Shown: piece by piece, positions 1-9,739 of the stretch
Layout: each line of letters opens with the position of its first letter
How positions within the stretch are numbered: position 1 is the stretch's first letter
Source of the DNA: Actinomadura rayongensis
Lineage (GTDB): Bacteria > Actinomycetota > Actinomycetes > Streptosporangiales > Streptosporangiaceae
Assembly: GCF_009831215.1 (NCBI RefSeq)
Contig: NZ_WUTW01000001.1
Location: forward strand, 248,001-312,000
Reading direction: 5' to 3'
Length of the DNA stretch: 64,000 bases
Program-made: the position numbers and the translations under genes
Notes under the pieces: generated by a model
What the model was told of the DNA's origin: nothing
The model's input: only the letters and a program-made list of their open reading frames with translations
The model's database searches: none

Positions 1-794
<794 letters not shown>

Positions 795-802
795 AGTAAC
801 CG

Positions 803-1219
803 ATGCTGATCCCTCGTAAGGTCAAGCACCGCAAGCAGCACCACCCGAAGCGCCGGGGGATGGCCAAGGGCGGTACGAAGGTCACGTTCGGCGAGTACGG
901 CATCCAGGCCGTCGAGCCGGCGTACGTCACGAACCGGCAGATCGAGGCCGCTCGTATCGCGATGACCCGGCACATCAAGCGTGGCGGCAAGGTGTGGATC
1001 AACATCTTCCCGGACCGTCCGCTGACCAAGAAGCCCGCCGAGACCCGCATGGGTTCCGGTAAGGGCTCGGTCGAGTGGTGGGTGGCGAACATCAAGCCGG
1101 GGCGCGTTCTCTTCGAGATCTCGTACCCGAACGAGCAGGTCGCCCGCGAGGCCCTGACCCGCGCCATCCACAAGCTCCCGATGAAGTGCAAGATCGTGAA
1201 GCGGGAGGTGGAGGCCTGA
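803..1219 (+). CDS. rplP: 50S ribosomal protein L16
   Basis: L16 is a 50S protein needed for late assembly and for the tRNA-binding face. The 138-residue protein begins [14 protein letters not shown] and contains the typical [13 protein letters not shown] and [11 protein letters not shown] segments. The length is normal for bacterial L16. Its TGA stop shares one base with the ATG of rpmC (TGATG), so the two are translationally coupled. It lies in the canonical S3-L16-L29-S17 order. Confidence 0.98.
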   Translation: MLIPRKVKHRKQHHPKRRGMAKGGTKVTFGEYGIQAVEPAYVTNRQIEAARIAMTRHIKRGGKVWINIFPDRPLTKKPAETRMGSGKGSVEWWVANIKPGRVLFEISYPNEQVAREALTRAIHKLPMKCKIVKREVEA

Positions 1220-1467
1220 TGTCCAAGGGTCTGATCGCCGACGAGCTGCGGAGCGAGCCCCAGGACGTCCTGGTCACGAAGCTGAAGGAGGCGAAGGAGG
1301 AGCTGTTCAACCTCCGCTTCCAGGCCGCGACCGGTCAGTTGGAAAGCCACGGGCGGCTGCGTACGGTGAAGCGCGAGATCGCCCGCATCTACACCGTGAT
1401 GCGCGAGCGCGAGCTCGGCATCGTCACGGTGGCCGAGGACGCCGCGGAGGGCGAGAGCGATGACTGA
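1219..1467 (+). CDS. rpmC: 50S ribosomal protein L29
   Basis: L29 sits by the polypeptide exit tunnel. I start it at the ATG overlapping the rplP stop; the open frame extends further upstream but only as antisense-like text inside rplP. The 82-residue product has the helical hairpin with ELFNLRFQ and [10 protein letters not shown] segments, plus a short acidic tail (AEGESDD). The last 8 bases overlap the start of rpsQ, so the genes are translated as a coupled unit. Confidence 0.97.
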   Translation: MSKGLIADELRSEPQDVLVTKLKEAKEELFNLRFQAATGQLESHGRLRTVKREIARIYTVMRERELGIVTVAEDAAEGESDD

Positions 1468-1732
1468 GCAGCCGGCCGAGCAGCGGACCACCCGCAAGGT
1501 GCTCGAGGGCATTGTGGTGAGCGACAAGATGGACAAGACCGTGGTCGTGTCCGTCGAGGACCGCATCACCCACCGTCGGTACCACAAGGTGATCCGTCGG
1601 ACGACGAAGTACAAGGCGCACGACGAGAACAACGAGTACGGCGTCGGCGACCGCGTCCGCCTCATGGAGACCCGTCCGCTGTCGGCGACCAAGCGCTGGC
1701 GCGTGACGGAGCTGCTGGAGAAGGCGAAGTAG
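1460..1732 (+). CDS. rpsQ: 30S ribosomal protein S17
   Basis: S17 is a primary 16S rRNA-binding protein with an OB fold. The 90-residue product carries the [17 protein letters not shown] and [18 protein letters not shown] signatures. The start ATG lies 8 bp inside rpmC. A 112-bp spacer follows before rplN; it contains a small CCGCGA/TCGCGG inverted repeat but no promoter-like sequence that I could support. Confidence 0.98.
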   Translation: MTEQPAEQRTTRKVLEGIVVSDKMDKTVVVSVEDRITHRRYHKVIRRTTKYKAHDENNEYGVGDRVRLMETRPLSATKRWRVTELLEKAK

Positions 1733-1844
1733 GTCGCGCACCGGGCCGCGAGGCCCTTCGCGGGGCGTCCCCCCGCAGTCCACAGAACGGTTCCACCAGG
1801 CTCCGTGGCGACACGGAGAACCGGTGTGACGAACAGGAGTCAAC

Positions 1845-2213
1845 GTGATCCAGCAGGAGTCGCGACTCAAGGTCGCCGACAACACGGGTGCGAAGGAGAT
1901 CCTCTGCATCCGCGTTCTCGGCGGCTCGGGTCGGCGCTACGCGGGAGTCGGCGACGTCATCGTCGCGACGGTGAAGGACGCCCTTCCCGGCGCTGGCGTC
2001 AAGAAGGGTGACGTCGTCAAGGCGGTCGTCGTGCGCACCCGTAAGGAGCGCCGGCGCCCGGACGGCTCCTACATCCGCTTCGACGAGAACGCGGCCGTCC
2101 TCATCAAGGACGGCGGCGACCCGCGCGGCACCCGCATCTTCGGCCCGGTCGGCCGTGAGCTGCGCGACAAGAAGTTCATGCGCATCGTCTCGCTCGCGCC
2201 GGAGGTGCTGTGA
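1845..2213 (+). CDS. rplN: 50S ribosomal protein L14
   Basis: L14 lies at the subunit interface and binds 23S rRNA and L19. The 122 residues match the almost invariant family length, with [17 protein letters not shown] at the start and the [15 protein letters not shown] motif near the end. The start codon is GTG, preceded by an AGGAG (1835-1839). The TGA stop shares its last base with the ATG of rplX. Confidence 0.98.
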   Translation: MIQQESRLKVADNTGAKEILCIRVLGGSGRRYAGVGDVIVATVKDALPGAGVKKGDVVKAVVVRTRKERRRPDGSYIRFDENAAVLIKDGGDPRGTRIFGPVGRELRDKKFMRIVSLAPEVL

Positions 2214-2521
2214 TGAAGATCCGCAAGGGCGACGAGGTCATCGTCATCGCCGGCAAGGACAAGGGCAAGACGGGCAAGGTCCTGCGCGTCGACCCGCGCC
2301 GTGAGCGCGTCGTGGTCGAGGGCGCGAACCTCATCACCAAGAACATCAAGGCCGACGCGCAGCGAGCCGGCAAGGAGAGCGGGCGCGTGACCGTCGAGGC
2401 GCCGCTTCACGTCAGCAACGTGGCCCTGGTCGAGGACGGCAAGCCCGTCCGCGCCGGGTACCGCTTCAACGACGACGGCACCAAGGTCCGGATCTCGCGC
2501 CGCAGTGGCAAGGAGATCTGA
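2213..2521 (+). CDS. rplX: 50S ribosomal protein L24
   Basis: L24 is an assembly-initiating 50S protein. The 102-residue product starts [19 protein letters not shown], a KOW-type beta-barrel motif. The ATG at 2213 overlaps the rplN stop; a GTG one codon earlier is also in frame, but the ATG gives the family-typical N-terminus. The rplE start follows 1 bp after the stop. Confidence 0.97.
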   Translation: MKIRKGDEVIVIAGKDKGKTGKVLRVDPRRERVVVEGANLITKNIKADAQRAGKESGRVTVEAPLHVSNVALVEDGKPVRAGYRFNDDGTKVRISRRSGKEI

Positions 2522-2522
2522 G

Positions 2523-3098
2523 ATGACCGAAACCGCGACCGAGCGGCCCGTGCCGCAGCCGAGGCTCAAGCTCCGCTACCGCGAGGAGATCGCGAAGGCG
2601 ATGCAGGAGCAGTTCGGCTACGCCAACGTGATGCAGATCCCCGGCCTGACCAAGATCGTGGTCAACATGGGGGTCGGCGAGGCGGCCAGGGACGCCAAGC
2701 TGATCGAGGGCGCCGTCCGCGACCTGACCCTGATCACGGGTCAGAAGCCGATGGTGAACCGCGCGAAGAAGTCCATCGCCCAGTTCAAGCTCCGCGAGGG
2801 CATGCCGATCGGCTGCCACGTGACGCTGCGCGGCGACCGGATGTGGGAGTTCCTGGACCGTCTGCTGTCCACGGCGCTGCCCCGCATCCGCGACTTCCGC
2901 GGCCTGTCGCCGAAGCAGTTCGACGGCAACGGGAACTACACCTTCGGGCTGACCGAGCAGGTCATGTTCCACGAGGTGGACCCCGACAAGGTCGACCGTC
3001 AGCGCGGCATGGACATCACCGTGGTGACGACGGCGAAGACCAACGACGAGGGCCGGGCGCTCCTGAAGCTCCTCGGCTTCCCGTTCAAGGAAGCGTGA
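2523..3098 (+). CDS. rplE: 50S ribosomal protein L5
   Basis: L5 binds 5S rRNA and helps form the central protuberance. The 191-residue product contains [31 protein letters not shown] and the C-terminal [16 protein letters not shown] block. I chose the ATG at 2523, just after the rplX stop; an upstream in-frame GTG inside rplX would add six residues with no homologous content. The N-terminal dozen residues ([12 protein letters not shown]) are an actinobacterial-style extension. Confidence 0.97.
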   Translation: MTETATERPVPQPRLKLRYREEIAKAMQEQFGYANVMQIPGLTKIVVNMGVGEAARDAKLIEGAVRDLTLITGQKPMVNRAKKSIAQFKLREGMPIGCHVTLRGDRMWEFLDRLLSTALPRIRDFRGLSPKQFDGNGNYTFGLTEQVMFHEVDPDKVDRQRGMDITVVTTAKTNDEGRALLKLLGFPFKEA

Positions 3099-3136
3099 GC
3101 CCCTTCGCGGGCCGAGGATCGGAACAAGGAGACTAG

Positions 3137-3322
3137 ATGGCGAAGAAGTCGCTGATCGCCAAGGCGGCCCGGAAGCCCAAGTTCGGCGTGCGCGCGTACA
3201 CTCGGTGCTCGCGCTGCGGGCGTCCGCGCTCCGTCTACCGGAAGTTCGGCCTGTGCCGTGTCTGCTTCCGCGAGATGGCGCACCGGGGCGAGCTGCCCGG
3301 CATCACCAAGTCGAGCTGGTAG
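3137..3322 (+). CDS. rpsN: 30S ribosomal protein S14, zinc-binding type Z
   Basis: This is the short, zinc-binding form of S14 (61 residues). Four cysteines are placed as C24-x2-C27 and C40-x2-C43, the zinc-ribbon pattern of the C+ form. The start [16 protein letters not shown] is typical. The 130-bp gap before rpsH holds a strong inverted repeat. The form matters because actinobacteria often keep a cysteine-free S14 elsewhere under zinc-uptake-regulator control; none is in this window. Confidence 0.97.
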   Translation: MAKKSLIAKAARKPKFGVRAYTRCSRCGRPRSVYRKFGLCRVCFREMAHRGELPGITKSSW

Positions 3323-3328
3323 TCCGCC

Positions 3329-3349
3329 GGCCCCCGCGTTCCGGGGGCC
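3329..3349 (+). repeat. GC-rich hairpin between rpsN and rpsH
   Basis: GGCCCCCG (3329-3336) and CGGGGGCC (3342-3349) form a perfect 8-bp stem with a 5-base loop. No T-run follows, so it is more likely an mRNA-processing or attenuating hairpin than a full terminator inside the operon. Confidence 0.5.
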
Positions 3350-3452
3350 GCGGCTCCGGCCAGGAAATGACCGACCGGGCGCCTGACGAAGGCGTCCATG
3401 ACCGCGCCACAGGTCCGGAACGGAAACCGTGGCGAGGGAGGGCCAGCAGGCC

Positions 3453-3851
3453 ATGACGATGACCGACCCGATCGCAGACATGCTGACGCGTCTGCGCAAC
3501 GCGAACTCGGCGTACCACGACTCGGTCGCGATGCCGTACTCGAAGATCAAGGCGCACATCGCCGAGATCCTCCAGCAGGAGGGCTACATCTCGGGCTGGA
3601 GCGTGGAGGACGCCGAGGTCGGCAAGAAGCTGACGATCGACCTCAAGTTCGGTCCGACGCGCGAGCGTTCGATCGCGGGCATCAAGCGCGTTTCCAAGCC
3701 CGGTCTTCGGGTGTACGCGAAGAAGGACAACCTGCCGAAGGTCCTCGGTGGACTGGGCGTCGCGATCATCTCGACGTCGTCCGGTCTCATGACGGACCGG
3801 CAGGCCGGCAAGCGCGGCGTGGGCGGCGAAGTCCTCGCCTACGTCTGGTAG
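3453..3851 (+). CDS. rpsH: 30S ribosomal protein S8
   Basis: S8 is a primary 16S rRNA binder and, in E. coli, the translational repressor of the spc operon. I start at ATG 3453 ([18 protein letters not shown]), which matches the family N-terminus; GTG 3429 would add eight residues that do not look homologous. The 132-residue product ends with the [11 protein letters not shown] signature of S8. Confidence 0.97.
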   Translation: MTMTDPIADMLTRLRNANSAYHDSVAMPYSKIKAHIAEILQQEGYISGWSVEDAEVGKKLTIDLKFGPTRERSIAGIKRVSKPGLRVYAKKDNLPKVLGGLGVAIISTSSGLMTDRQAGKRGVGGEVLAYVW

Positions 3852-3867
3852 AGGGGAGGGTCAAGAC

Positions 3868-4404
3868 ATGTCTCGCATTGGACGTCTCCCCGTGGCCGTG
3901 CCCGGCGGCGTCGAGGTGAAGATCGACGGCCGCGAGGTCTCCGTGAAGGGGCCGAAGGGCACGCTGTCGCACACCGTCGCCGAGCCGATCGAGGTCGCGC
4001 TGGAGGACGGTCAGGTCACCGTCACCCGGCCGAACGACGTCAACACCGTCCGGGCCCTGCACGGGCTCACCCGGTCGCTGATCGCCAACATGGTCGTCGG
4101 TGTCACCGAGGGGTACAAGAAGACCCTGGTCATCCAGGGCGTCGGTTACCGCGTGGTGGCCAAGGGCAAGAACCTGGAGTTCTCGCTCGGCTACAGCCAC
4201 CCGATCCCGTTCGAGGCGCCGGAGGGCATCACCTTCACCGTCGAGCGGCCGACCCAGCTCACCGTCGAGGGGATCGACAAGCAGCTCGTCGGCGAGATCG
4301 CGGCGCGGATCCGGAAGCTGCGCAAGCCCGACCCGTACAAGGGCAAGGGCGTGCGTTACGAGGGCGAGCAGATCCGTCGCAAGGTCGGAAAGGCTGGTAA
4401 GTAG
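3868..4404 (+). CDS. rplF: 50S ribosomal protein L6
   Basis: L6 lies near the factor-binding centre of the 50S subunit. The 178-residue product starts [17 protein letters not shown], has the two repeated L6 domains, and shows the [14 protein letters not shown] signature near the C-terminus. A GGGGAGGGT ribosome-binding region precedes the ATG. The stop is 2 bp from the rplR start. Confidence 0.98.
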   Translation: MSRIGRLPVAVPGGVEVKIDGREVSVKGPKGTLSHTVAEPIEVALEDGQVTVTRPNDVNTVRALHGLTRSLIANMVVGVTEGYKKTLVIQGVGYRVVAKGKNLEFSLGYSHPIPFEAPEGITFTVERPTQLTVEGIDKQLVGEIAARIRKLRKPDPYKGKGVRYEGEQIRRKVGKAGK

Positions 4405-4406
4405 TC

Positions 4407-4793
4407 ATGGCAGGCACGAAGGCCCTGGCCGCCAAGCCCACGTCGGCGCGGGCCAAGTCCCGCAAGCGCCGTCACCTGCGGGTCCGCAAGAAGGTCGTCG
4501 GCACCGCCGCGCGTCCTCGCCTCGTCGTGACCCGCTCGACCAAGCACGTGTTCGTCCAGGTCATCGACGACGGCATCGGCCACACGCTGGCCTGGGCGTC
4601 GACGATGGAGGCGGACCTGCGCAACGACGCCGGTGACAAGACCGCCAAGTCCCGCAAGGTCGGCGAGCTCGTCGCCGCGCGGGCCAAGGAGGCCGGGGTG
4701 ACGGCCGTCGTGTTCGACCGCGGCGGCAACAAGTACCACGGGCGCGTCGCCGCCGTCGCCGACGGTGCGCGCGAGGGGGGCCTGGAGCTGTGA
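4407..4793 (+). CDS. rplR: 50S ribosomal protein L18
   Basis: L18 binds 5S rRNA together with L5. The 128-residue product has a basic N-terminus ([18 protein letters not shown]), then the [19 protein letters not shown] core and a C-terminal [17 protein letters not shown] motif. Spacing to rplF is 2 bp and to rpsE 34 bp, consistent with one transcript. Confidence 0.98.
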   Translation: MAGTKALAAKPTSARAKSRKRRHLRVRKKVVGTAARPRLVVTRSTKHVFVQVIDDGIGHTLAWASTMEADLRNDAGDKTAKSRKVGELVAARAKEAGVTAVVFDRGGNKYHGRVAAVADGAREGGLEL

Positions 4794-4827
4794 CGGCCCC
4801 GACGACGAACGAGAAGAGGAACCACTG

Positions 4828-5445
4828 ATGGCAGCGCAGAGGCGCGGCGGCGGTCAGGGTGGCGACCGTCGCGACCGCCGCGACGACCGCCGCGGTGGCG
4901 CCGACAAGGGTCAGTCGTACATCGAGAAGGTCGTGGCGATCAACCGTGTCGCCAAGGTCGTCAAGGGCGGTCGGCGCTTCAGCTTCACCGCCCTGGTGAT
5001 CGTCGGTGACGGCAACGGCACGGTCGGCGTCGGCTACGGCAAGGCCAAGGAGGTGCCCGCGGCGATCGCCAAGGGCGTCGAGGAGGCCAAGAAGCACTTC
5101 TTCAAGGTGCCGCGCATCCAGGGCACGATCCCGCACACCGTCCAGGGGGAGGCCGCGGCGGGCGTCGTCCTGCTGCGTCCGGCCAGCCCCGGTACCGGTG
5201 TCATCGCGGGCGGCCCGGTGCGCGCGGTCCTGGAGTGCGCCGGGATCCACGACGTGCTGAGCAAGTCGCTCGGCACCGACAACGCGATCAACATCGTCCA
5301 CGCGACGGTCGCGGGCCTCAAGGCGCTGAAGCGCCCGGAGGAGATCGCGGCCAAGCGCGGTCTGCCGATCGAGGACGTGGCCCCCGCCGCGATGCTGCGG
5401 GCGCGCGCCGCCGGCAGCGAGCCCCGGGCGGAGGTCGCGGGCTGA
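4828..5445 (+). CDS. rpsE: 30S ribosomal protein S5
   Basis: S5 helps keep translational accuracy and mRNA unwinding at the entry site. I start at ATG 4828, preceded by GAGAAGAGG; an upstream in-frame GTG at 4765 lies inside rplR. The 205-residue protein has a 25-residue Arg/Gly/Asp-rich N-terminal extension, the double-stranded-RNA-binding part ([19 protein letters not shown]) and the [17 protein letters not shown] motif. The TGA stop overlaps the ATG of rpmD. Confidence 0.97.
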   Translation: MAAQRRGGGQGGDRRDRRDDRRGGADKGQSYIEKVVAINRVAKVVKGGRRFSFTALVIVGDGNGTVGVGYGKAKEVPAAIAKGVEEAKKHFFKVPRIQGTIPHTVQGEAAAGVVLLRPASPGTGVIAGGPVRAVLECAGIHDVLSKSLGTDNAINIVHATVAGLKALKRPEEIAAKRGLPIEDVAPAAMLRARAAGSEPRAEVAG

Positions 5446-5627
5446 TGGCGAAGCTGAAGATCACGCAGACCAAGTCCGTGATCAGCGAGAAGCAGAACCA
5501 GCGTGACACGCTGCGCACCCTCGGCCTGAAGAAGATCGGGCAGAGCGTGGTCCGCGAGGACCGCCCCGAGGTGCTCGGCATGATCCGGACGGTGAACCAC
5601 CTGGTCGCCGTCGAGGAGGTCGACTGA
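5445..5627 (+). CDS. rpmD: 50S ribosomal protein L30
   Basis: L30 is a small 50S protein that not all bacteria carry. The 60-residue product [16 protein letters not shown] has the ferredoxin-like L30 fold with [17 protein letters not shown]. The ATG at 5445 overlaps the rpsE stop; the longer open frame upstream is within rpsE. The stop is 1 bp before rplO. Confidence 0.97.
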   Translation: MAKLKITQTKSVISEKQNQRDTLRTLGLKKIGQSVVREDRPEVLGMIRTVNHLVAVEEVD

Positions 5628-5628
5628 C

Positions 5629-6093
5629 ATGGCGAACGACGCCAACGAAGGCGGCCCGCTGAAGGTGCACCACCTGCGTCCGGCCCCCGGCGCCAACCGC
5701 GCGAAGACCCGCAAGGGCCGCGGCGAGGCGTCCAAGGGCAAGACCGCCGGTCGCGGCACCAAGGGCACCAAGGCGCGCAGCACCGTCCCCGTCGGGTTCG
5801 AGGGCGGCCAGATGCCGCTGATCCGCCGGGTTCCGAAGCTCAAGGGCTTCAAGAACCCGAACCGGGTCGAGTTCCAGGTCGTGAACCTGGACAAGCTCGC
5901 CGAGCTGTACCCGCAGGGCGGCGAGGTCACGGCGGAGGACCTGGCGGCGAAGGGCGCGGTGCGCCGGAACCGTCCGGTCAAGATCCTCGGCACCGGTGAG
6001 ATCTCGGTCGCCGTGCAGGTGAAGGCGCACGCCTTCTCCGGCTCGGCCAAGGAGAAGATCACCGCGGCCGGAGGGTCCGCCGACGAGCTGTAA
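5629..6093 (+). CDS. rplO: 50S ribosomal protein L15
   Basis: L15 binds 23S rRNA in late assembly. The 154-residue product contains the basic [21 protein letters not shown] region and the [17 protein letters not shown] motif. It ends the ribosomal part of the spc operon. A 200-bp spacer follows before secY, which may hold a separate secY promoter; a TAGAGT (6189-6194) resembles a -10 box, but no matching -35 is visible. Confidence 0.97.
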   Translation: MANDANEGGPLKVHHLRPAPGANRAKTRKGRGEASKGKTAGRGTKGTKARSTVPVGFEGGQMPLIRRVPKLKGFKNPNRVEFQVVNLDKLAELYPQGGEVTAEDLAAKGAVRRNRPVKILGTGEISVAVQVKAHAFSGSAKEKITAAGGSADEL

Positions 6094-6295
6094 GAAATCG
6101 CTCACGTGAGGCCAGGGCCGTGCTCACCGTGTGCCAGGGACCGCCCGGTCCGTGCGCGCGGGGGTGCGGCCCTGGTCACACTCGCTGCTAGAGTCGCAGC
6201 GGCGGGGGTGACCCTGCGTCGTCTCCCCGACCGTCCACTTGATCTGAAACCGGCCCCACGGCTGTCATGGATTCGTCAGTCGCGCAGGAGGAATG

Positions 6296-7591
6296 GTGCT
6301 GACCGCGTTCGCTCGGGCTTTCCGTACGCCTGACCTGCGTAAGAAAATCTTGTTCACGCTCGCGATGATCGTCGTGTACCGGATCGGCGCGATGCTCCCC
6401 GCTCCGGGCGTGAACACCAAGGTGCTGGCGGACACCGCCAAGACGGCCAAGGACCAGAGCCAGCTCTACGGTCTCGTGGACCTGTTCAGCGGCGGCGCTC
6501 TGTTGAAGCTGTCGGTGTTCGCTCTCGGTATCTACCCGTACATCACCGCGAGCATCATCCTGCAGCTTCTGACGGTCGTGATCCCGCGCCTGGAAGCCCT
6601 CAAGAAGGAGGGCCAGGCCGGAACGACGAAGATCACCCAGTACACGCGGTACCTGACCGTGGGCCTGGCGATCCTGCAGTCGACGGGCATCGTCGCGATG
6701 GCGAGCACCGGGCAGCTGTTCCAGGGGATCTCCGGCGCCGACAACATCCTCTACAAGACGGACGTCTTCACGATCATCACGATCGTGGTCTGCATGACGG
6801 CCGGCACCGCGGTGATCATGTGGCTGGGCGAGCTGGTGACCGACCGCGGCGTCGGCAACGGCATGTCCATCCTGATCTTCACGCAGGTCGTGGCGGTGTT
6901 CCCGCAGCAGTTCTGGAGCATCTACCAGCAGAAGGGCGGCTTCGTCTTCGCGATGGTCGTGATCGTCGGTCTGGCGATCATGACGGGCGTCGTGTTCGTG
7001 GAGCAGGCGCAGCGGCGCATTCCCGTCCAGTACGCCAAGCGGATGGTCGGGCGCCGGATGTACGGCGGGACGTCGACCTACATTCCGCTGAAGGTCAACC
7101 AGGCGGGCATCATTCCCGTGATCTTCGCCTCGTCGCTGCTCTACCTGCCGCTGCTCGCGACCCAGCTCTGGCCGAACACCAAGTGGCTCCAGGACCTCCG
7201 CCCGTACCTGGACCAGGGGAATCCCTGGCACATGGCGGTGTTCTTCGTCTTCATCATCTTCTTCACGTACTTCTATGTGGCCATCACGTTCAACCCCACT
7301 GAAGTCGCCGACAACATGAAGAAGTATGGTGGGTTCATCCCAGGCATTCGTCCGGGCCGGCCGACCGCCGAGTACCTCGACTATGTGCTGACCCGGATCA
7401 CCACACCCGGTGCGCTGTACCTGGGGCTCGTCGCACTGATCCCGATGGTCGCGTTCGCCCTGTTGAAGGCGACGCAGGACTTCCCCTTCGGCGGGACGAG
7501 CATCCTCATCATCGTCGGCGTCGGACTGGATACCGTGAAGCAGATCGAATCTCAGCTGCAGCAGCGCAACTACGAGGGCTTCCTCCGGTAG
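6296..7591 (+). CDS. secY: Protein translocase subunit SecY
   Basis: SecY is the channel subunit of the Sec translocon in the cytoplasmic membrane. I start at GTG 6296, giving MLTAFARAFRTPDLRKKIL, the usual actinobacterial N-terminus. The AGGAGG at 6286-6291 is 4 bases from this GTG but only 1 base from the ATG at 6293, which decides the start. The 431-residue protein has about ten hydrophobic segments, and cytoplasmic loop sequences (QRRIPVQYAKRM, KVNQAGIIPVIFASS) are clear. The adk ATG follows the stop directly. Confidence 0.97.
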   Translation: MLTAFARAFRTPDLRKKILFTLAMIVVYRIGAMLPAPGVNTKVLADTAKTAKDQSQLYGLVDLFSGGALLKLSVFALGIYPYITASIILQLLTVVIPRLEALKKEGQAGTTKITQYTRYLTVGLAILQSTGIVAMASTGQLFQGISGADNILYKTDVFTIITIVVCMTAGTAVIMWLGELVTDRGVGNGMSILIFTQVVAVFPQQFWSIYQQKGGFVFAMVVIVGLAIMTGVVFVEQAQRRIPVQYAKRMVGRRMYGGTSTYIPLKVNQAGIIPVIFASSLLYLPLLATQLWPNTKWLQDLRPYLDQGNPWHMAVFFVFIIFFTYFYVAITFNPTEVADNMKKYGGFIPGIRPGRPTAEYLDYVLTRITTPGALYLGLVALIPMVAFALLKATQDFPFGGTSILIIVGVGLDTVKQIESQLQQRNYEGFLR

Positions 7592-8242
7592 ATGCGCATC
7601 GTTCTGGTGGGCCCCCCGGGTGCGGGCAAGGGGACGCAGGCCCAGTTCATCGCAGGTCATCTGTCGGTCCCGAAGATCTCGACGGGTGACATCTTCCGCG
7701 CGAACGTGAGCGAGGGCACCGACCTCGGCCGCCGGGCCAAGGAGTACATGGACCGCGGCGACCTCGTCCCCGACGAGGTGACGATCGCGATGGTCCGGGA
7801 CCGGCTCGGCGAGCCCGACGCCCGGAACGGCTTCCTGCTGGACGGTTTCCCCCGGAACGTCCCGCAGGCCGAGACGCTGAAGAAGATGCTCGCCGAGTGG
7901 GACGCGCGGCTGGACGTCGTCCTCGAACTGGTGGTGGACGAGGACGAGGTCGTCCGGCGGCTGTCGGGCCGGCGCACCTGCGTGTCCTGCCAGAAGATCT
8001 GGCACGTCGACTTCGACGACAAGCGCGACGACGTCTGCGACGACTGCGGCGGGCACCTGTTCCAGCGGGAGGACGACAAGGAAGAGGTCGTCCGGCACCG
8101 CCTGGAGGTCTACCAGCGGGAGACGGCTCCGCTGGTGCAGTTCTACGGCGACGAGGGCATCCTCGTCCAGATCGAGGCGACCGGCACGGTCGAGGAGGTC
8201 ACCCGGCGCGCGCTGGCGGCGCTGGAGTCCCCCGCGGCGTGA
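7592..8242 (+). CDS. adk: Adenylate kinase with zinc-type lid
   Basis: Adenylate kinase interconverts ATP plus AMP and two ADP. The 216-residue protein starts [16 protein letters not shown], the P-loop, and has the FLLDGFPRN motif. The lid carries C130-x2-C133 and C149-x2-C152, a zinc-binding pattern that stabilises the lid in many Gram-positive enzymes. The start codon touches the secY stop with no gap, so translation is probably coupled, as in most secY-adk-map runs. Confidence 0.97.
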   Translation: MRIVLVGPPGAGKGTQAQFIAGHLSVPKISTGDIFRANVSEGTDLGRRAKEYMDRGDLVPDEVTIAMVRDRLGEPDARNGFLLDGFPRNVPQAETLKKMLAEWDARLDVVLELVVDEDEVVRRLSGRRTCVSCQKIWHVDFDDKRDDVCDDCGGHLFQREDDKEEVVRHRLEVYQRETAPLVQFYGDEGILVQIEATGTVEEVTRRALAALESPAA

Positions 8243-8303
8243 GGCGGCACGCGGCGCGCCGGGCGGTCCCGGCGCGGTCCGCCGCCGGTCCAGGGGGAGG
8301 GGA

Positions 8304-9128
8304 ATGATGTTCAAGCGGCGCAGGCCGGCGATCCAGGTGAAGACCGCCGAGCAGGTGGAGCTGATGCGCGCGGCGGGGCTGCTCGTCGGGCGGACGCTGG
8401 AGGTGCTGCGGGCGGCGGTGAAGCCCGGCATCACCACGCTGGACCTGGACACGATCGCCGAGCAGCACATTCGCGACCACGGCGGCGTGCCGTCGTTCCT
8501 CGGGTACCACGGGTTCACGGGGACGATCTGCGCGTCGGTGAACGAGGAGATCGTCCACGGCATCCCGCGCGCGGGCAAGGTGCTGCGCGACGGGGACGTC
8601 ATCGCGATCGACTGCGGCGCGATCGTGGACGGCTGGCACGGCGACGCGGCGGTGACCGTCCCGGTGGGGGAGATCGACGCGGAGCTGCGGACGCTGCTGG
8701 ACGTCACCGAGGCGTCCCTGTGGCACGGTCTGGCGGCGGGCGTCGTGGGGGCGCGGCTGACGGACATGTCGCACGCGATCGAGTCCTACATCCGCGACCA
8801 GGGCCCGTACGGGATCGTCGAGGGTTACGGCGGGCACGGCATCGGGACCGAGATGCACATGGACCCGCTGATCCCGAACCACGGCGCGCCCGGGCACGGC
8901 CCGGTGCTGGAGCCGGGGATGTGCTTCGCGGTGGAGCCGATGGTGAACCTCGGCACCAAGGAGACCGAGGAACTGGACGACGGCTGGACGGTCGTCACGG
9001 CGGACGGACGGTCGTCGGCGCACTTCGAGCACACGTTCGCGGTGACGCCGGAGGGGCCGCGGGTGCTGACGGCCCTTGACGAGGGCCGGGAGTGGTTCGC
9101 CAAGCTGGGACTCGGCGCGGGGTCCTGA
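8304..9128 (+). CDS. map: Methionine aminopeptidase, type I
   Basis: The enzyme removes the N-terminal methionine from new proteins. Metal ligands and active-site motifs are present: NEEIVHGIP, DCGAIVDGWHGDAAVTV (two Asp ligands), GHGIGTEMH (His ligand) and the EPMVN Glu ligand. The 274-residue length fits type I with a short N-terminal extension. Two ATGs (8304 and 8307) follow a GGGGGAGGGG site; either could be used. This is the last gene before the inserted block that separates map from infA. Confidence 0.96.
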   Translation: MMFKRRRPAIQVKTAEQVELMRAAGLLVGRTLEVLRAAVKPGITTLDLDTIAEQHIRDHGGVPSFLGYHGFTGTICASVNEEIVHGIPRAGKVLRDGDVIAIDCGAIVDGWHGDAAVTVPVGEIDAELRTLLDVTEASLWHGLAAGVVGARLTDMSHAIESYIRDQGPYGIVEGYGGHGIGTEMHMDPLIPNHGAPGHGPVLEPGMCFAVEPMVNLGTKETEELDDGWTVVTADGRSSAHFEHTFAVTPEGPRVLTALDEGREWFAKLGLGAGS

Positions 9129-9142
9129 GCGGAGGTGGCGGT

Positions 9143-9580
9143 GTGCCGAACCCTGAGATGCGGGCGTCGGACGCCGACCGGGACCGGGTGGCGGCGAGCC
9201 TGCGGGAGCACTGCGCGGTCGGGCGGCTGACGACCGACGAGCTGACCGAGCGGATCGAGGCGGTCTACGCGTCGCGGACGCTCGGGGAGCTGGCGGAGCT
9301 GACGGCCGACCTGCCCGAGGAGGATCCGGACGCGCCGGGGTATCCGGTTCCGGCGGCGCAGCGGTACGACCGGGTTCCGGCGGCGCGCGGGAGCCGGGAC
9401 GTGGTGCGGGGCGGCGGCGGACGGCTGGCGTGGTCGGGCTGGGCTCTGGTGAGCGGGGTCAGCTTCACCGTGTGGGTGCTGCTGGCGGTGGCGGGCGTGT
9501 GGACGTATCCGTGGTGGATCTGGGTGGCGGGGCCGTGGGGCCTGGGCCTCCTGCTGTCGACGGTGGCGCGGCGCCGCTGA
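9143..9580 (+). CDS. DUF1707 (SHOCT-like) membrane protein
   Basis: The 145-residue product has an N-terminal DUF1707 domain (RASDADRDRVAASLREH, then GRLTTDELTERIEAVYASRT), a 35-residue linker, and two hydrophobic segments near residues 95-135. DUF1707 is a short domain common at the N-terminus of actinobacterial membrane proteins; its role is not established. I start at GTG 9143 because GGAGGT at 9131-9136 is 6 bases upstream and the open frame before it lies in map. It follows map by 14 bp and could share its transcript. Confidence 0.8.
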   Translation: MPNPEMRASDADRDRVAASLREHCAVGRLTTDELTERIEAVYASRTLGELAELTADLPEEDPDAPGYPVPAAQRYDRVPAARGSRDVVRGGGGRLAWSGWALVSGVSFTVWVLLAVAGVWTYPWWIWVAGPWGLGLLLSTVARRR

Positions 9581-9739
9581 TCCCTTCGGTTCGTCGGCTT
9601 CCGTGCGCCGCTTCGGCGTCGGTTCTGCGGCACCGGCGTGGCCGTCGTGCCCGGTCGGAGTTCGGTCGTCGGCCGGTCCCGGGGCGGACCGGCCGACGGA
9701 TCGTCGGGGTTGTTGCTCGTTGGGCGGCGCGCCTGGGGG

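Noticed and set aside
6293..6295. ATG 6293 as secY start
   Set aside because: Only 1 base from AGGAGG; GTG 6296 gives a normal spacing and the family N-terminus.
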